Shown: positions 26,050 through 34,814 of the stretch, piece after piece
Layout: every line of letters begins with the position of its first letter
Numbering within the stretch: position 1 is the first letter of the stretch
Assembly: GCA_965216335.1 (NCBI GenBank)
Contig: OZ244154.1
Coordinates: 496,001 to 560,000, forward strand
DNA from: JAHEJE01 sp965216335
GTDB lineage: Bacteria; Pseudomonadota; Alphaproteobacteria; Rhizobiales; Aestuariivirgaceae
Length of the DNA stretch: 64,000 nt
Reading direction: 5' to 3'
Translations under genes and position numbers: made by a program
Notes under the pieces: model-generated
Database searches by the model: none
What the model was told of the DNA's origin: nothing
The model's input: the letters and a program-made list of their open reading frames with translations, nothing else

Positions 26050-27251
26050 TTGCTTGCTCGCCATTGGGTGACGGTCATGCGGGGGCGCATGGCGCGACGC
26101 GCTCCGACGCTGGTGAGGGTTTCGACGCCGATGCGCACCAGTTCGCCGCCGTGTCGGGCTTGCAGGGCGGCAAGATGGGCTTCGCCTTCCAGGGTGACGG
26201 CGTTGGCAACAAGGCGGCCGTGCGGCTTGAGGGCGGACCAGCAGGTCTTGAAAATGGCAGGGTCGGCGACGCCGCCACCGATGAAGACAGCATCGGGTGC
26301 GGGCTGGCCCTTCAGAGTGCCGGGTAGGCCGCCAGGAATGATCTTGAGCATCGGGGTGCCGAGACGGTCGCGGTTCCGGGCGATCATGGCGAGGCGGGCC
26401 TCGTTGCGCTCAAAGGCCAGGGCGCGGGCGTGGGGTGCAGCGCGCATCCACTCTATGGCGACGGAGCCGCAGCCGGCACCGACGTCCCACAACAGGGCGT
26501 GCGGGATGGGGGCGAGGGCGGCGATGGTGGCGGCGCGGACCTCGCGCTTGGTGAGCTGGCCGTCATGTTCAAAGGCGTCGTCAGGCAGGCCAGCAGCGCG
26601 CGGCAGGATTTGTGCGGCCGGGCCGGGGATGCAGTGGACGGCGAGGGTGAGAAGGTCGGCGAATGGTTGCTCGGGCAGCGCGGTGGCGGTGAAATCGATT
26701 CGGTTTTCGCGCGGGGCCCCCATGTATTCAAGCGCCGTCATGGGGCTGTCGGGATAGCCGCGGGTGACGAGGCGGCGGGCGACCTCGCGTACAGACGGGT
26801 CGCCGGCGGTAAGCGCGATGAAGCGGGAATTCGGCTGGATGTACGGTTCGGCGGCGCTGTCGTCGCGGCCGTGCAGGGTGAAGGTTTCGACGTCGGGCAG
26901 CGACCAGCCCATGCGGGCGGCGGCGAGAGCGAACGACGACAGGTGCGGCAGGAAGCGGATTTCCTCTATGGGGAAGTGTTCGAGCAGCTTGCGGCCGACG
27001 CCGTAGTTGAGCGGGTCGCCGGTGGCCAGCACCACGACGCGCTTGCCGCGGTGTGCGGCGAGTTCGGGGATCATTGGCGAGAACGGGCGCGGCCAGGCGA
27101 GGCGTTCGGCCTGGCTCTGGGGAATGTGGGCGAGCAGGCGGTCTGAGCCGACGAGCAGGTCTGCCTTGTTTATGGTGTCAAGGCTAGCGGGCGGCAGGCC
27201 CTCGAGACCGTTGGCACCCACCCCGACGACTGTGAGCCAGCAGGACGTCAT
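26046..27251 (-). CDS. cobL: Precorrin-6Y C5,15-methyltransferase (decarboxylating)
   Basis: A 401-residue two-domain protein. The N-terminal CbiE-type methyltransferase (about 1-205) has VVGVGANGLEGLPPASL, VLATGDPLNYGVGRKLLE and FLPHLSSFALAAARMGW. The C-terminal CbiT domain (about 225-401) has the SAM loop LLWDVGAGCGSVAIEWMR and the FIGGGVADPAIF segment. It methylates C5 and C15 and decarboxylates the C12 acetate. The start at 27251 overlaps cobH by four bases; the open frame further upstream is antisense noise. Confidence 0.95.
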   Translation of the reverse strand: MTSCWLTVVGVGANGLEGLPPASLDTINKADLLVGSDRLLAHIPQSQAERLAWPRPFSPMIPELAAHRGKRVVVLATGDPLNYGVGRKLLEHFPIEEIRFLPHLSSFALAAARMGWSLPDVETFTLHGRDDSAAEPYIQPNSRFIALTAGDPSVREVARRLVTRGYPDSPMTALEYMGAPRENRIDFTATALPEQPFADLLTLAVHCIPGPAAQILPRAAGLPDDAFEHDGQLTKREVRAATIAALAPIPHALLWDVGAGCGSVAIEWMRAAPHARALAFERNEARLAMIARNRDRLGTPMLKIIPGGLPGTLKGQPAPDAVFIGGGVADPAIFKTCWSALKPHGRLVANAVTLEGEAHLAALQARHGGELVRIGVETLTSVGARRAMRPRMTVTQWRASK

Positions 27252-27880
27252 TGGCGGTGCCTTGCAAACAGGGCGTTGAAGGCGCCGGCGGCCATGGCTG
27301 AGCCGCCGCGCCGGCCGAGGATGGTGGCGTAAGGAATGCCGCGCGGTTTGCCATGGAGTTCGGTCTTGGATTCGACAGCACCGACGAAACCGACTGGCAT
27401 GGCAATGATGGCGGCCGGTTTTGGAGCGCCGGCATCGATCGTTTCGAGAAGGGCGAACAGGGCGGTCGGGGCGTTGCCGATGACGACGACGGCACCGGCC
27501 AGGTGCTCGCGCCACAGGGCGACGGCGGCGGCGGATCGGGTGATTGACTGCTCGCGGCCGATGGCGGCGGCACCCGGGTCGTTCAGTGTGCAGATGATTT
27601 CGACTTGTTCCGGCAGGTTGCGGCGGATGATTGCGGAACGGACCATTTCGCAATCGGCCAGGACCGGTTTGCCGGCGGTGAGGGCGGCCCGGGCGGCATC
27701 CGGCAGGTCTTCGCTGATCCGCAGATCATCCAGCACGTCGGTCATGCCGCAGGCGTGGATCAGGCGCACGGCGATGGGCTGAATGGCCTCGGGCAGGGCA
27801 TCGACCGCCGCCTCCTCGCGGATGATGGCGAAGGAGCGCTGGTAGATGGCGTCGGGGTCTTTGAGATAGGCGAGGGGCAT
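27248..27880 (-). CDS. cobH: Precorrin-8X methylmutase
   Basis: A 210-residue enzyme with the catalytic His in RLIHACGMTDV (His42), DCEMVRSAIIRRNLP, IGNAPTALFALLE, IAMPVGFVGAVESK and PYATILGRRGGSAMAAGAFNA. CobH/CbiC shifts a methyl group from C11 to C12, giving (hydrogeno)cobyrinic acid. It is the first gene of cobH-cobL-cobI-cobJ-cobM. Upstream lies only a palindromic repeat and then cbiX, so transcription may read through from cbiX. Confidence 0.95.
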   Translation of the reverse strand: MPLAYLKDPDAIYQRSFAIIREEAAVDALPEAIQPIAVRLIHACGMTDVLDDLRISEDLPDAARAALTAGKPVLADCEMVRSAIIRRNLPEQVEIICTLNDPGAAAIGREQSITRSAAAVALWREHLAGAVVVIGNAPTALFALLETIDAGAPKPAAIIAMPVGFVGAVESKTELHGKPRGIPYATILGRRGGSAMAAGAFNALFARHRQ

Positions 27881-27947
27881 GGGGGATCAGGGGGCCATGC
27901 GTTGGGGGTGTGCTGTGAGGGCCACGCACCACGCACCGGCGAGGCCG

Positions 27948-28058
27948 CCCCCCCTCCCTAACCCTCCCCCCCTGAGGGGGAGAGGGGAGCGCGCCGTGCC
28001 AGTTGGTGGGGCACCGGGTTCCCTCTCCCCTTCAGGGGGGAGGGTTAGGGAGGGGGGT
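27948..28058. repeat. Palindromic repeat between cbiX and cobH
   Basis: The same perfect 23-base arms as copy A in cobJ lie at 27949-27971 and 28035-28057, with inner GGGGAGAGGGG / CCCTCTCCCC arms. The loop is longer than in the cobJ copies. It fills most of the 196 bp cbiX-cobH gap. Confidence 0.9.
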
Positions 28059-28076
28059 AGGCGGCAAGGCACTGAG

Positions 28077-29126
28077 TCACCCTTTCTTCATGCTGCTCGG
28101 CCCGAGCGGATGGTCGGCATGGGGGTAGGGATGGTGATGGTGGCCATGGTCATGGCTGTGACCATGCTCGTGATGATGATGGTGATGCCCGTGGCTATGC
28201 GCCTCCTCCTGGCAGGCGCCGGTGCATTCGCCGTCGCACAGGGTGCAGCCGGAGCCGACGCCTTCGACGTGGTGGTGGTGGCTTTCCTGGGCGAGGCCGA
28301 CCTCGGCTTCGAAACCGAGCACCTGGGCGCGATATTTGCACAAGGAACAGTTCATCAGGTTTTCGCCGATGAGGATCTGTTCGACGCGCTCCTTGAAGGT
28401 TTCCATGACCATCGGGTGGTCGTTGAGGTAAGGGGCCTTGAGGAACTCGATCTCCGGGTGGTCGGCGGCAACCAGTTCCATGTGCTGATAGATGCGGTTG
28501 ACCAGCACGCCGGTGAACAGGAAGTAGGGGAACACGATGATGCGCTTGAAGCCGAGCTTGGCCGCCTGGCGCAGGCCCGGCTCGACAAGCGGGAACGTGA
28601 CGCCGGAATAGCAGGTCTCGGCCCAGCCGAAGCCGAACCCTTCCCACAGCATTCGGGTGACCTTGGAGACATTGGAATTGGCGTCCGGATCGGAAGCGCC
28701 GCGGCCGACGACGACCAGCATGGTGTCGTGCCGGGGCACGTCGGTTTTGGCCGCATCGATGGCCTGCTGGATGCGCGCCCCGGCGGCCTGCATCATTTTG
28801 GCGTCGATGCCGAGTTCCTTGCCGTAGTCGATGGTCAGTCCATCGTGCTGGGCGGCGTAGGTGTTGAGAACGCTGGGAATGTCATTTTTGGCGTGGCCGG
28901 CGGCGAACAGCATGCCGGGGACGGCGAGAACGCGGGTGACGCCCTGGTCGCGCAGCTTGTCGAGGCCGGCGTGGATGACCGGGTTGGCGAACTCGAGGTA
29001 GCCGTGTTCGACAGGGTATTGCGGCATGGACGCGCGCAGTGCCTCGGCGACTTTGGCGAACTCTTCGACGGCGAGACGATTGCGACTGCCGTGGCCGCAC
29101 ACCATGATGCCTAACTTTTCGGTCAT
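28077..29126 (-). CDS. cbiX: Sirohydrochlorin cobaltochelatase CbiX, long form with MxCxxC and His-rich tail
   Basis: A 349-residue class II chelatase. The catalytic His is in IMVCGHGSRN at the N terminus and again in GVTRVLAVPGMLFAAGHAKNDIP. The second half-domain has FPYFLFTGVLVNRIY. After about residue 265 come MNCSLCKYRAQV, the MxCxxC iron-sulfur motif known from Bacillus megaterium CbiX, then CTLCDGECTGACQEE. A tail with about 25 histidines follows, ending PLGPSSMKKG. CbiX inserts cobalt early, into sirohydrochlorin. The start at 29126 follows an AGGAAG site. Its presence beside CobN suggests a mixed pathway. Confidence 0.92.
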   Translation of the reverse strand: MTEKLGIMVCGHGSRNRLAVEEFAKVAEALRASMPQYPVEHGYLEFANPVIHAGLDKLRDQGVTRVLAVPGMLFAAGHAKNDIPSVLNTYAAQHDGLTIDYGKELGIDAKMMQAAGARIQQAIDAAKTDVPRHDTMLVVVGRGASDPDANSNVSKVTRMLWEGFGFGWAETCYSGVTFPLVEPGLRQAAKLGFKRIIVFPYFLFTGVLVNRIYQHMELVAADHPEIEFLKAPYLNDHPMVMETFKERVEQILIGENLMNCSLCKYRAQVLGFEAEVGLAQESHHHHVEGVGSGCTLCDGECTGACQEEAHSHGHHHHHHEHGHSHDHGHHHHPYPHADHPLGPSSMKKG

Positions 29127-29184
29127 TCTCATCTTCCTGTCAGGCCTCCGGCCTTCCGCGCCCTGTTGGTATTGCTCATTGCTT

Positions 29185-29302
29185 GTCATCACCCGGTTGA
29201 ACCGGGTGATCCAGTATCCACGTGCCTTTCAATGGGGCACTGGACGAGCGATAGTTTCGGATCGCAGGATACTGGATTGCCCGGTCAAGCCGGGCGATGA
29301 CA
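29185..29302. repeat. Alphaproteobacterial palindromic repeat (CCGGGTGATCCAGTA family)
   Basis: Outer arms GTCATCACCCGGTTGAACCG and CGGTCAAGCCGGGCGATGAC with inner GATCCAGTAT / ATACTGGAT arms. Each arm is itself a small hairpin. This is a second repeat family, related in design to the element inside cobN, lying between the DUF6732-like gene and cbiX. Confidence 0.8.
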
Positions 29303-29316
29303 ACTCGAAACGGACT

Positions 29317-29508
29317 TCAGGCCCGCGCTGTTTTACGCAGACGCCGGGCGAGTGCGATGCCGGCAGGAATGGCAACGGCAAGCGCCAGCAGGGCGTAGCC
29401 GAGCCAGTGGGAGTGGCCATGGCCGTGGTCGGCGAAGTGGCCGGGATCGGCTAGCGCCGCGGAACTGGCGGCGGCAAGGACGAGGGCGGTGAGAGAAATG
29501 CGGATCAT
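29317..29508 (-). CDS. Small exported membrane protein, DUF6732-like, His-rich
   Basis: A 63-residue protein with a cleavable signal peptide (MIRISLTALVLAAASSAALA), a short histidine-rich segment (DPGHFADHGHGHSHW), one membrane helix (LGYALLALAVAIPAGIALA) and a basic tail. It resembles DUF6732-type proteins that I recall near cobalamin genes. The His-rich periplasmic loop suggests cobalt or nickel binding, which is inference. It lies upstream of cbiX on the same strand, separated by a palindromic repeat. Confidence 0.6.
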   Translation of the reverse strand: MIRISLTALVLAAASSAALADPGHFADHGHGHSHWLGYALLALAVAIPAGIALARRLRKTARA

Positions 29509-29514
29509 GATGCT

Positions 29515-29700
29515 GCCTTTCGTTTTCGCAAGACATGGCAGCGCCCGCCCGTGTGAGCGGATGACCTTTCTGCAGCCTCCGGCGTTGGTCCCCGATTTGG
29601 GTCAGCCGCACCGGACTCGCTTTCAGTTCCCTTGCATGGAGAACGCTGCTTGTCAGAGAAAAGCTGTAGGTCGCATGGCCACGCCGGTCAAGCGGGCATG
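29515..29700 (-). promoter_or_regulatory. Possible structured leader upstream of the DUF6732-like gene
   Basis: On the minus strand the 240 bp leader contains GGGAACTGAAAGCGAG, TCCGGTGCGGCTGACCC and GCCGGAGGCTGCAG. These recall pieces of cobalamin riboswitches (GGGAA core, final GGAGAC-like box). The CCCGCAACTGT and GCCACTG elements are missing, so it is not a canonical B12 element. It may be a divergent or different structured RNA, or plain spacer. Confidence 0.3.
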
Positions 29701-29751
29701 CGGCATCAAACAGAATTAATCGACATTGCCGGCACTGGAAGCGCCGAAAAG

Positions 29752-30222
29752 TCAGGTATCGTATAAGCCATCCTCCCACGGAGGGTAAAACGACAGGGTA
29801 TTGCCGGGCATGAACTCAACCCTCCAATAGTCCTCATCGTAGTCTTCGTCATCGGAGTCAAAGAAGTCTTCCGGCCCTTGAACAATGAAACCAAACACTT
29901 CGCCATGTTCCATCACCTGGAAAGGCCTGAGCCAGAAGTCGGTGATTTCAAGCCCAAGCTGAAAACGCTCGTGCCGGTTTTCGATTTCCGCCCAATCTTG
30001 CTTGGAATACTGACCTCTAATTCCAATGCAATCGATACAATGATCGACAAGAGTCCCATCTTCGTCAAAGAAGAATGTGCACATGAAATCTGTCGTTTGC
30101 CCATCCTGCCAACTCAGTTGGGACGAAGAAAACAAGTAACGTCCGTCCGGAAGTCGTCCCGCACAATCTATATGCCACTCGTCAGGCACAATATGGATTT
30201 TCTCTGGTACCATTGAGGTCAT
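29752..30222 (-). CDS. Hypothetical acidic protein of low GC content
   Basis: About 156 residues, starting MTSMVPEKIH (30222; an in-frame TTG lies three codons earlier). It is strongly acidic, with clusters such as EDFFDSDDEDYDEDYW, many aromatics and no signal peptide or membrane segment. I do not recognise the family. The coding stretch and its flanks (about 29720-30310) are visibly richer in A and T than the surrounding locus, and codon use differs, which suggests recent acquisition. Small acidic orphans of this kind can be immunity or anti-restriction proteins, but nothing here shows that. It interrupts the cobalamin gene order between cobO and the DUF6732-like gene. Confidence 0.6.
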   Translation of the reverse strand: MTSMVPEKIHIVPDEWHIDCAGRLPDGRYLFSSSQLSWQDGQTTDFMCTFFFDEDGTLVDHCIDCIGIRGQYSKQDWAEIENRHERFQLGLEITDFWLRPFQVMEHGEVFGFIVQGPEDFFDSDDEDYDEDYWRVEFMPGNTLSFYPPWEDGLYDT

Positions 30223-30311
30223 CTGCTTCAAATGCTCTTGTTATGGAAACTGTTTGAGCAGAGAAAATCTGAAAAAAGGAAACATAACGTAAAAAAGAAG
30301 GCGTGTTCCTC

Positions 30312-30947
30312 TTAGTACTCCACCCCAACCTGCGCCTTGATGCCGGCTCTGAAGGGGTGTTTGACCTGCTCCATTTCAGTCACCAAATCGGCGATTTCGA
30401 TCAGTTCGTCCTTGGCGTTGCGGCCGGTTAGGACGACGTGGGTCATTTCGGGTTTTTCGGTTTTGAGGAACGCCGCCACGTCGTTGACGTCTATGTAGTC
30501 GTATCTGAGGGCGATGTTGACTTCGTCGAGGAGGACCATGGAGTTCTTTTCGTCGCGGATCAGCTCCTTGGCCTTTTCCCAGGCGGCAGCCGCCATTTCC
30601 ATGTCGCGGGACTTGTCCTGGGTCTCCCAGGTGAAGCCCTCGCCCATGGTGTGGAACTGGCAGATGTCGGCATGGTTGCGGGTGATCAGGTCGCGCTCGC
30701 CGGTCGACATGCCGCCCTTGATGAACTGGACGACGGCACACGGCATGCCGTGCGCGATGTGGCGGAAGATCATGCCGAAGGCGGCCGTCGACTTGCCCTT
30801 GCCCTTGCCGGTGTGGACGATGATCAGGCCCTTCTTGTCGGTCTTGGTGGCCATGATCTTGTCGCGGGCGGCCTTTTTCTTCTTCATCTTCTCGGCATGA
30901 TAGGCGGCCAGCTCTTCCTCGGTCATGCTGTCGGTCTTCTTGCTCAT
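30312..30947 (-). CDS. cobO: Cob(I)yrinic acid a,c-diamide adenosyltransferase
   Basis: A 211-residue enzyme. A lysine-rich N terminus (EKMKKKKAARDKI) precedes the P-loop IVHTGKGKGKSTAAFGM, followed by VVQFIKGGMSTGERDL, LLDEVNIALRYDYI, and the C-terminal KHPFRAGIKAQVGVEY. CobO/BtuR transfers the 5'-deoxyadenosyl group from ATP to cob(I)alamin precursors. The start at 30947 overlaps the cobN stop (ATGA); the longer upstream frame is part of cobN antisense space. Confidence 0.95.
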   Translation of the reverse strand: MSKKTDSMTEEELAAYHAEKMKKKKAARDKIMATKTDKKGLIIVHTGKGKGKSTAAFGMIFRHIAHGMPCAVVQFIKGGMSTGERDLITRNHADICQFHTMGEGFTWETQDKSRDMEMAAAAWEKAKELIRDEKNSMVLLDEVNIALRYDYIDVNDVAAFLKTEKPEMTHVVLTGRNAKDELIEIADLVTEMEQVKHPFRAGIKAQVGVEY

Positions 30948-33900
30948 GGGGCGGGGTCTCCGGTGAGTTCGTGGATCAGATGATAGGCGGAATTGGCGCG
31001 CGGTGTCCAAAGGCCGCGCGATTGCGCTTCGGCGAAGCGCTCTGCGATTTCGCGCAAGGCGGCCGGATTGTTGGCCTTCAGGAAGTCCTGCACCGTCTGG
31101 TCGGCGATGTAGGCATCCCAGGCGAGGTCGAAGTGGTGCGACCTGGCGGCCCCGGTGGTCGCGGCGAAGGCGAACAGATAGTCGACGGTGGCGGCGATCT
31201 CGAAGGCGCCCTTGTAACCATGGCGCATGACGCCGGCGATCCATTTGGGATTGGCGGCGCGCGAGCGCATGACGCGGCCGATTTCTTCCTCCAGGGTGCG
31301 GGCGACCGGGCGCTCGGGGCGCGAATGGTCGTTGTGATAAACGATCGGGCGGCTGCCGGAGGCGGCCTCGACGGCGGCCGTCATGCCGCCTTCGAACTGG
31401 TAGTAGTCGTCACTGTCCAGCAGGTCGTGTTCGCGGTTGTCCTGGTTGTGGACGACGGCCTCGATGCGTTTGAGGCGGCGAGTGAAGGCGGCTTCGTCGC
31501 GCTTGCCTTGGGCTGTGGCGCCGTAGGCGTAGGAGCCCCAGGTGATGTAGGCGGCAGCGAGGTCTGAGCGTTCGGACCACAGCTTTTCATCGATCAGGGC
31601 TTGGAGACCGGCGCCGTATGCGCCCGGCTTGGAGCCGAAGACGCGGAAGGCGGCGAGTTGGGCAGCTTCAGGTTCAGTGAGGCCGGTGGCGGAGAGTTCG
31701 GCGGTTTCCGCGCTGACGCGGGCGGCGATGGGGTTGTCCTGCGCGGGCTCATCGAGCCCGGCGATGGCGCGCACGGCCTTGTCGAACAGCTCAATCTGGG
31801 CCGGGAAGGCATCGCGAAAGAAGCCGGAGATGCGCAGAGTGACGTCGATGCGCGGGCGCGCGAGCTTCGCCAGGGGCGTGATCTCGAAACCGGTGACTCG
31901 CCAGCTTGCCGGGTCCCATTGCGGCTTGGCGCCGATGAGGGCCAGCGCCTGGGCGATGTCGTCACCGCCGGTGCGCATGTTGGATGTGCCCCAGACCGAC
32001 AGGCCGAGGGCAGTGGGGTAGCGGCCATGGTCCTGGAAATGGCGGGTGAGCATTTCGGCTGCCGAACGTTCACCAAGGGTCCAGGCGGTGGGTGTGGGGA
32101 CGGCGCGGTTGTCGACGGAAAAGAAGTTTTTGCCGGTCGGCAACACGTCGAGCCGGCCCCGCGACGGGGCGCCGGATGGGCCGGGCGGGACGAAATTTCC
32201 GTTGAGGCCGGCGAGGAGGTGGGTGCGTTCGTTACTGCCGCAGGCGGTGAGGGCCGGGGCGATTTCGGACGTGATGGCGCTGAGGACGGCGGTTGTGGCG
32301 GGGCCTATTGTGGTCGCTTCTGGCTCTTTCTTGCCTTCCTCGGGCTTGACCCGAGGATCCATCGTGCCAAGGTCGCTGCCATCTGAATTTGTCGAGGAGT
32401 GGACCCTTGGGTCAAGCCCGAGGGAGGCAACTTTGTATGTGTTGCGGTTGGTCAGAGCGCTCACGAGCTCTGCTGCCAGCAGTTCAAGCCGCTCGACGGT
32501 ATCCCCGGTTGTGCGCCATGGGTCAGGGGTGAGGCCTTGCAGGATGGCGGGCCGGAGCCGGTCCCATGGCTGACCCAGATCGCAGGTGAAGGGGTCGAAA
32601 TCCAGTTCAAGATCATCAGCCAGCGCGCGGATGAGCGATTGATCACCCGCCTCGCCGAGGCGGCGCGGTGAGCGGGCGAGGGCGACGAGCAGGTCGGTGC
32701 GCTGGCGGCCTTCGGGGCTTTGGCCGAAAATGTGCAGTCCGTCGCGGATCTGGGCCTCCTTCAGGTCGCACAGGTAGGTGTCAAGGCGTTGCAGGTTTTC
32801 GCTGTCGTCGTCGGCAGTGAGGCCGGCGTCCTGATCAAGGCCGGAGGACTTCGTGAGGTCGAGGATCTGTGTCTGCAGGGCATCGAGACGCCTCTGATCG
32901 AGGCCGCTTGCCAAATAGTATTCATCGACAAGGGCTTCGAGATCGCGATAGGGGCCGTAGCTCTCGGCGCGGGTGAGGGGCGGGGTGAGGTGGTCGATGA
33001 TGACGGCGGACGTGCGGCGCTTGGCCTGGGTGCCTTCACCGGGATCGTTGACGATGAAGGGATAGAGCTGGGGTATCGGACCCAACGCGGCTTCAGGATA
33101 GCATTCGGCTGAAAGCCCTACGGCTTTGCCGGGCAGCCATTCGAGATTGCCATGCTTGCCGTTGTGGATGACGGCGTGGGCGTTGAATTGTTTGCGCAGC
33201 CAGAAGTAGCAGGCGAGGTAGCCGTGCGGCGGAACGAGGGCCGGGTCGTGGTAAGTGTCTTTGGGGTCGATGTTGTAGCCGCGGGCCGGCTGTATGGCGA
33301 CGGCGATGTTGCCGTAGATCTTGACCGGGAGCTGGAAGGCGCCATCGCGGATGAAGGGGTCGGCGGCGGGGTCGCCCCAGCGGGCGATCACCTGTTCTTT
33401 AATAATAGTGGGTAGTTGGCTAAAACTTCTGAGGTATTGCACAAGTGAAAGTTTGGCCGGGCTTTCGGCGCGGTCCTGTGCGGTGGCATTGGTCGGGCCG
33501 GCCTGGAGGGCTTCGATGAGGGTGATACCGTCGGGCGGGTAGTCAGTGGCGGTGTAGCCGTCTTTCTTTAGGGCATCGAAGATGCTGATGGTACTGGCCG
33601 GGGTGTCGTACCCGACGCCGTTGCCGATGCGGCCGTCGCGGTTGGGATAGTTGGCAAGGATGATTGCGATGCGACGGTCACTAGCTGGCGTTTCGCGCAA
33701 TGCGGCCCAGTTTTCAGCCAGTTCGGCGACGTAATCGATACGGTCGGGCACCGGTTTGTAAGTGACGATCCGGCATTGGGTCGGTCCATGACGCTCTTGG
33801 TCGGCCTTGAAGGAGACGGCGCGGGTCATGATGCGGCCGTCGAGTTCCGGCAGGACGACGTTCATAGCGAGATCGCGGGCCGGCAGGCCTTGCGGGTTGC

Positions 33901-34801
33901 CGCGCCAGGTGTCCTCGCTCGTGCCGGAGAAAACGACCTGCAGGACCGGGCAGTTGAAGGGGGTGAAGGGGTTCGGCTGGTTGGCCTTGTCGAAAGCGGC
34001 TACGGCAAAGCCGGTGGCGTTGAGGATGACCGATGGGGGTGATTTGCCGAAGTTTTCAGCGATGCAGTTGGCGGACGCAGGGTCCTTGAGACTGGAGATG
34101 TAAATCGGCAGCGGATTGAGGCCGCGAGCCTGCAGGGCTGCGATGAGCGCATCGACCGGGGCGGTGAGGCCGCCCTCGATGAGGGCACGGTAGAAGGTGA
34201 TAGCGACGACCGGTGCATCTGGTTGCCAGTGAGAATGCGGGGCTGGTGTCGTTTCGCCGGGCCAGTACAGGGCAGCTGGGGCGAAGTCTTGCGGCGGCGG
34301 GGCTTCGGCGACGGCTCCCAGCAGGTTGTCGCAGTAGGTGAGCAGGGCTGCGGTGTTGGCGGGGCCGCCGTTGGCAAAGTACTGGCGCAGGCGTTCGCAG
34401 GTTTCTGGTGGCAGAGTGGACTGCGCGGTCAGGTCCGGGTCGGGATCGGCACCGCCGGGCAGCAGGGCGAGCTGGATGTTCACGACACGGGCCAGGGCGG
34501 TGAGCTGCTCGATGCCATAGGACCAGTAGGATCGGCCGCCGAGGCAGCGCACGATGATCAGCCTGGCGGCACTTAGGGTGTTGTCGATGTAGGTGTCGAC
34601 GGACAGGTTGTGGCCGAGCGCCATGAGGTTGGCCAGGCGCAGGGTCGGTTTGCCGGCGGGCAGGGCATCATGGGCGCGTGCCAGGCTGGCGAGTTCTGAG
34701 TCGGCAGCGGAGATGATGACGATGTCGCCGGGGGACTGGGCGAGGTCGACCGCCTCGGCGTTGCCGTCGATGACGCCGGATTGTGTGGCGAGCAGGTGCA
34801 T
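30944..34801 (-). CDS. cobN: Cobaltochelatase subunit CobN
   Basis: A 1285-residue large chelatase subunit. Recognisable CobN segments include HGNLEWLPGKAVGLS, GPYRDLEALVDEYYLASGLD, FVPPGPSGAPSRGRLDVLPT, the NFFSVDNRAVPTPTAW stretch, SVWGTSNMRTGGDDIAQALA and the C terminus SAYHLIHELTG. CobN with CobS and CobT inserts cobalt into hydrogenobyrinic acid a,c-diamide in the aerobic pathway; cobS and cobT are not in the window. Residues about 792-824 (LGLDPRVHSS ... MDPRVKPEE) do not belong to the family and come from a palindromic repeat at 32331-32428 read in frame. The protein is otherwise complete and starts cobN-cobO. Confidence 0.95.
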   Translation of the reverse strand: MHLLATQSGVIDGNAEAVDLAQSPGDIVIISAADSELASLARAHDALPAGKPTLRLANLMALGHNLSVDTYIDNTLSAARLIIVRCLGGRSYWSYGIEQLTALARVVNIQLALLPGGADPDPDLTAQSTLPPETCERLRQYFANGGPANTAALLTYCDNLLGAVAEAPPPQDFAPAALYWPGETTPAPHSHWQPDAPVVAITFYRALIEGGLTAPVDALIAALQARGLNPLPIYISSLKDPASANCIAENFGKSPPSVILNATGFAVAAFDKANQPNPFTPFNCPVLQVVFSGTSEDTWRGNPQGLPARDLAMNVVLPELDGRIMTRAVSFKADQERHGPTQCRIVTYKPVPDRIDYVAELAENWAALRETPASDRRIAIILANYPNRDGRIGNGVGYDTPASTISIFDALKKDGYTATDYPPDGITLIEALQAGPTNATAQDRAESPAKLSLVQYLRSFSQLPTIIKEQVIARWGDPAADPFIRDGAFQLPVKIYGNIAVAIQPARGYNIDPKDTYHDPALVPPHGYLACYFWLRKQFNAHAVIHNGKHGNLEWLPGKAVGLSAECYPEAALGPIPQLYPFIVNDPGEGTQAKRRTSAVIIDHLTPPLTRAESYGPYRDLEALVDEYYLASGLDQRRLDALQTQILDLTKSSGLDQDAGLTADDDSENLQRLDTYLCDLKEAQIRDGLHIFGQSPEGRQRTDLLVALARSPRRLGEAGDQSLIRALADDLELDFDPFTCDLGQPWDRLRPAILQGLTPDPWRTTGDTVERLELLAAELVSALTNRNTYKVASLGLDPRVHSSTNSDGSDLGTMDPRVKPEEGKKEPEATTIGPATTAVLSAITSEIAPALTACGSNERTHLLAGLNGNFVPPGPSGAPSRGRLDVLPTGKNFFSVDNRAVPTPTAWTLGERSAAEMLTRHFQDHGRYPTALGLSVWGTSNMRTGGDDIAQALALIGAKPQWDPASWRVTGFEITPLAKLARPRIDVTLRISGFFRDAFPAQIELFDKAVRAIAGLDEPAQDNPIAARVSAETAELSATGLTEPEAAQLAAFRVFGSKPGAYGAGLQALIDEKLWSERSDLAAAYITWGSYAYGATAQGKRDEAAFTRRLKRIEAVVHNQDNREHDLLDSDDYYQFEGGMTAAVEAASGSRPIVYHNDHSRPERPVARTLEEEIGRVMRSRAANPKWIAGVMRHGYKGAFEIAATVDYLFAFAATTGAARSHHFDLAWDAYIADQTVQDFLKANNPAALREIAERFAEAQSRGLWTPRANSAYHLIHELTGDPAP
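32331..32428. repeat. Palindromic repeat inserted in frame within cobN
   Basis: Inverted arms CCTCGGGCTTGACCCGAGG (about 32337-32355) and CCTTGGGTCAAGCCCGAGGG (about 32405-32424) flank a short spacer. The coding strand reads LGLDPRVHSS and MDPRVKPEE, the familiar translations of an alphaproteobacterial intergenic repeat. No stop or frameshift is introduced. Confidence 0.85.
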
Positions 34802-34814
34802 TTAGCTGAGAGAC

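Noticed and set aside
29515..29700. Canonical cobalamin riboswitch ahead of the DUF6732-like gene
   Set aside because: Only fragments resemble the consensus; the CCCGCAACTGT and GCCACTG elements found at 37015-37205 are missing.
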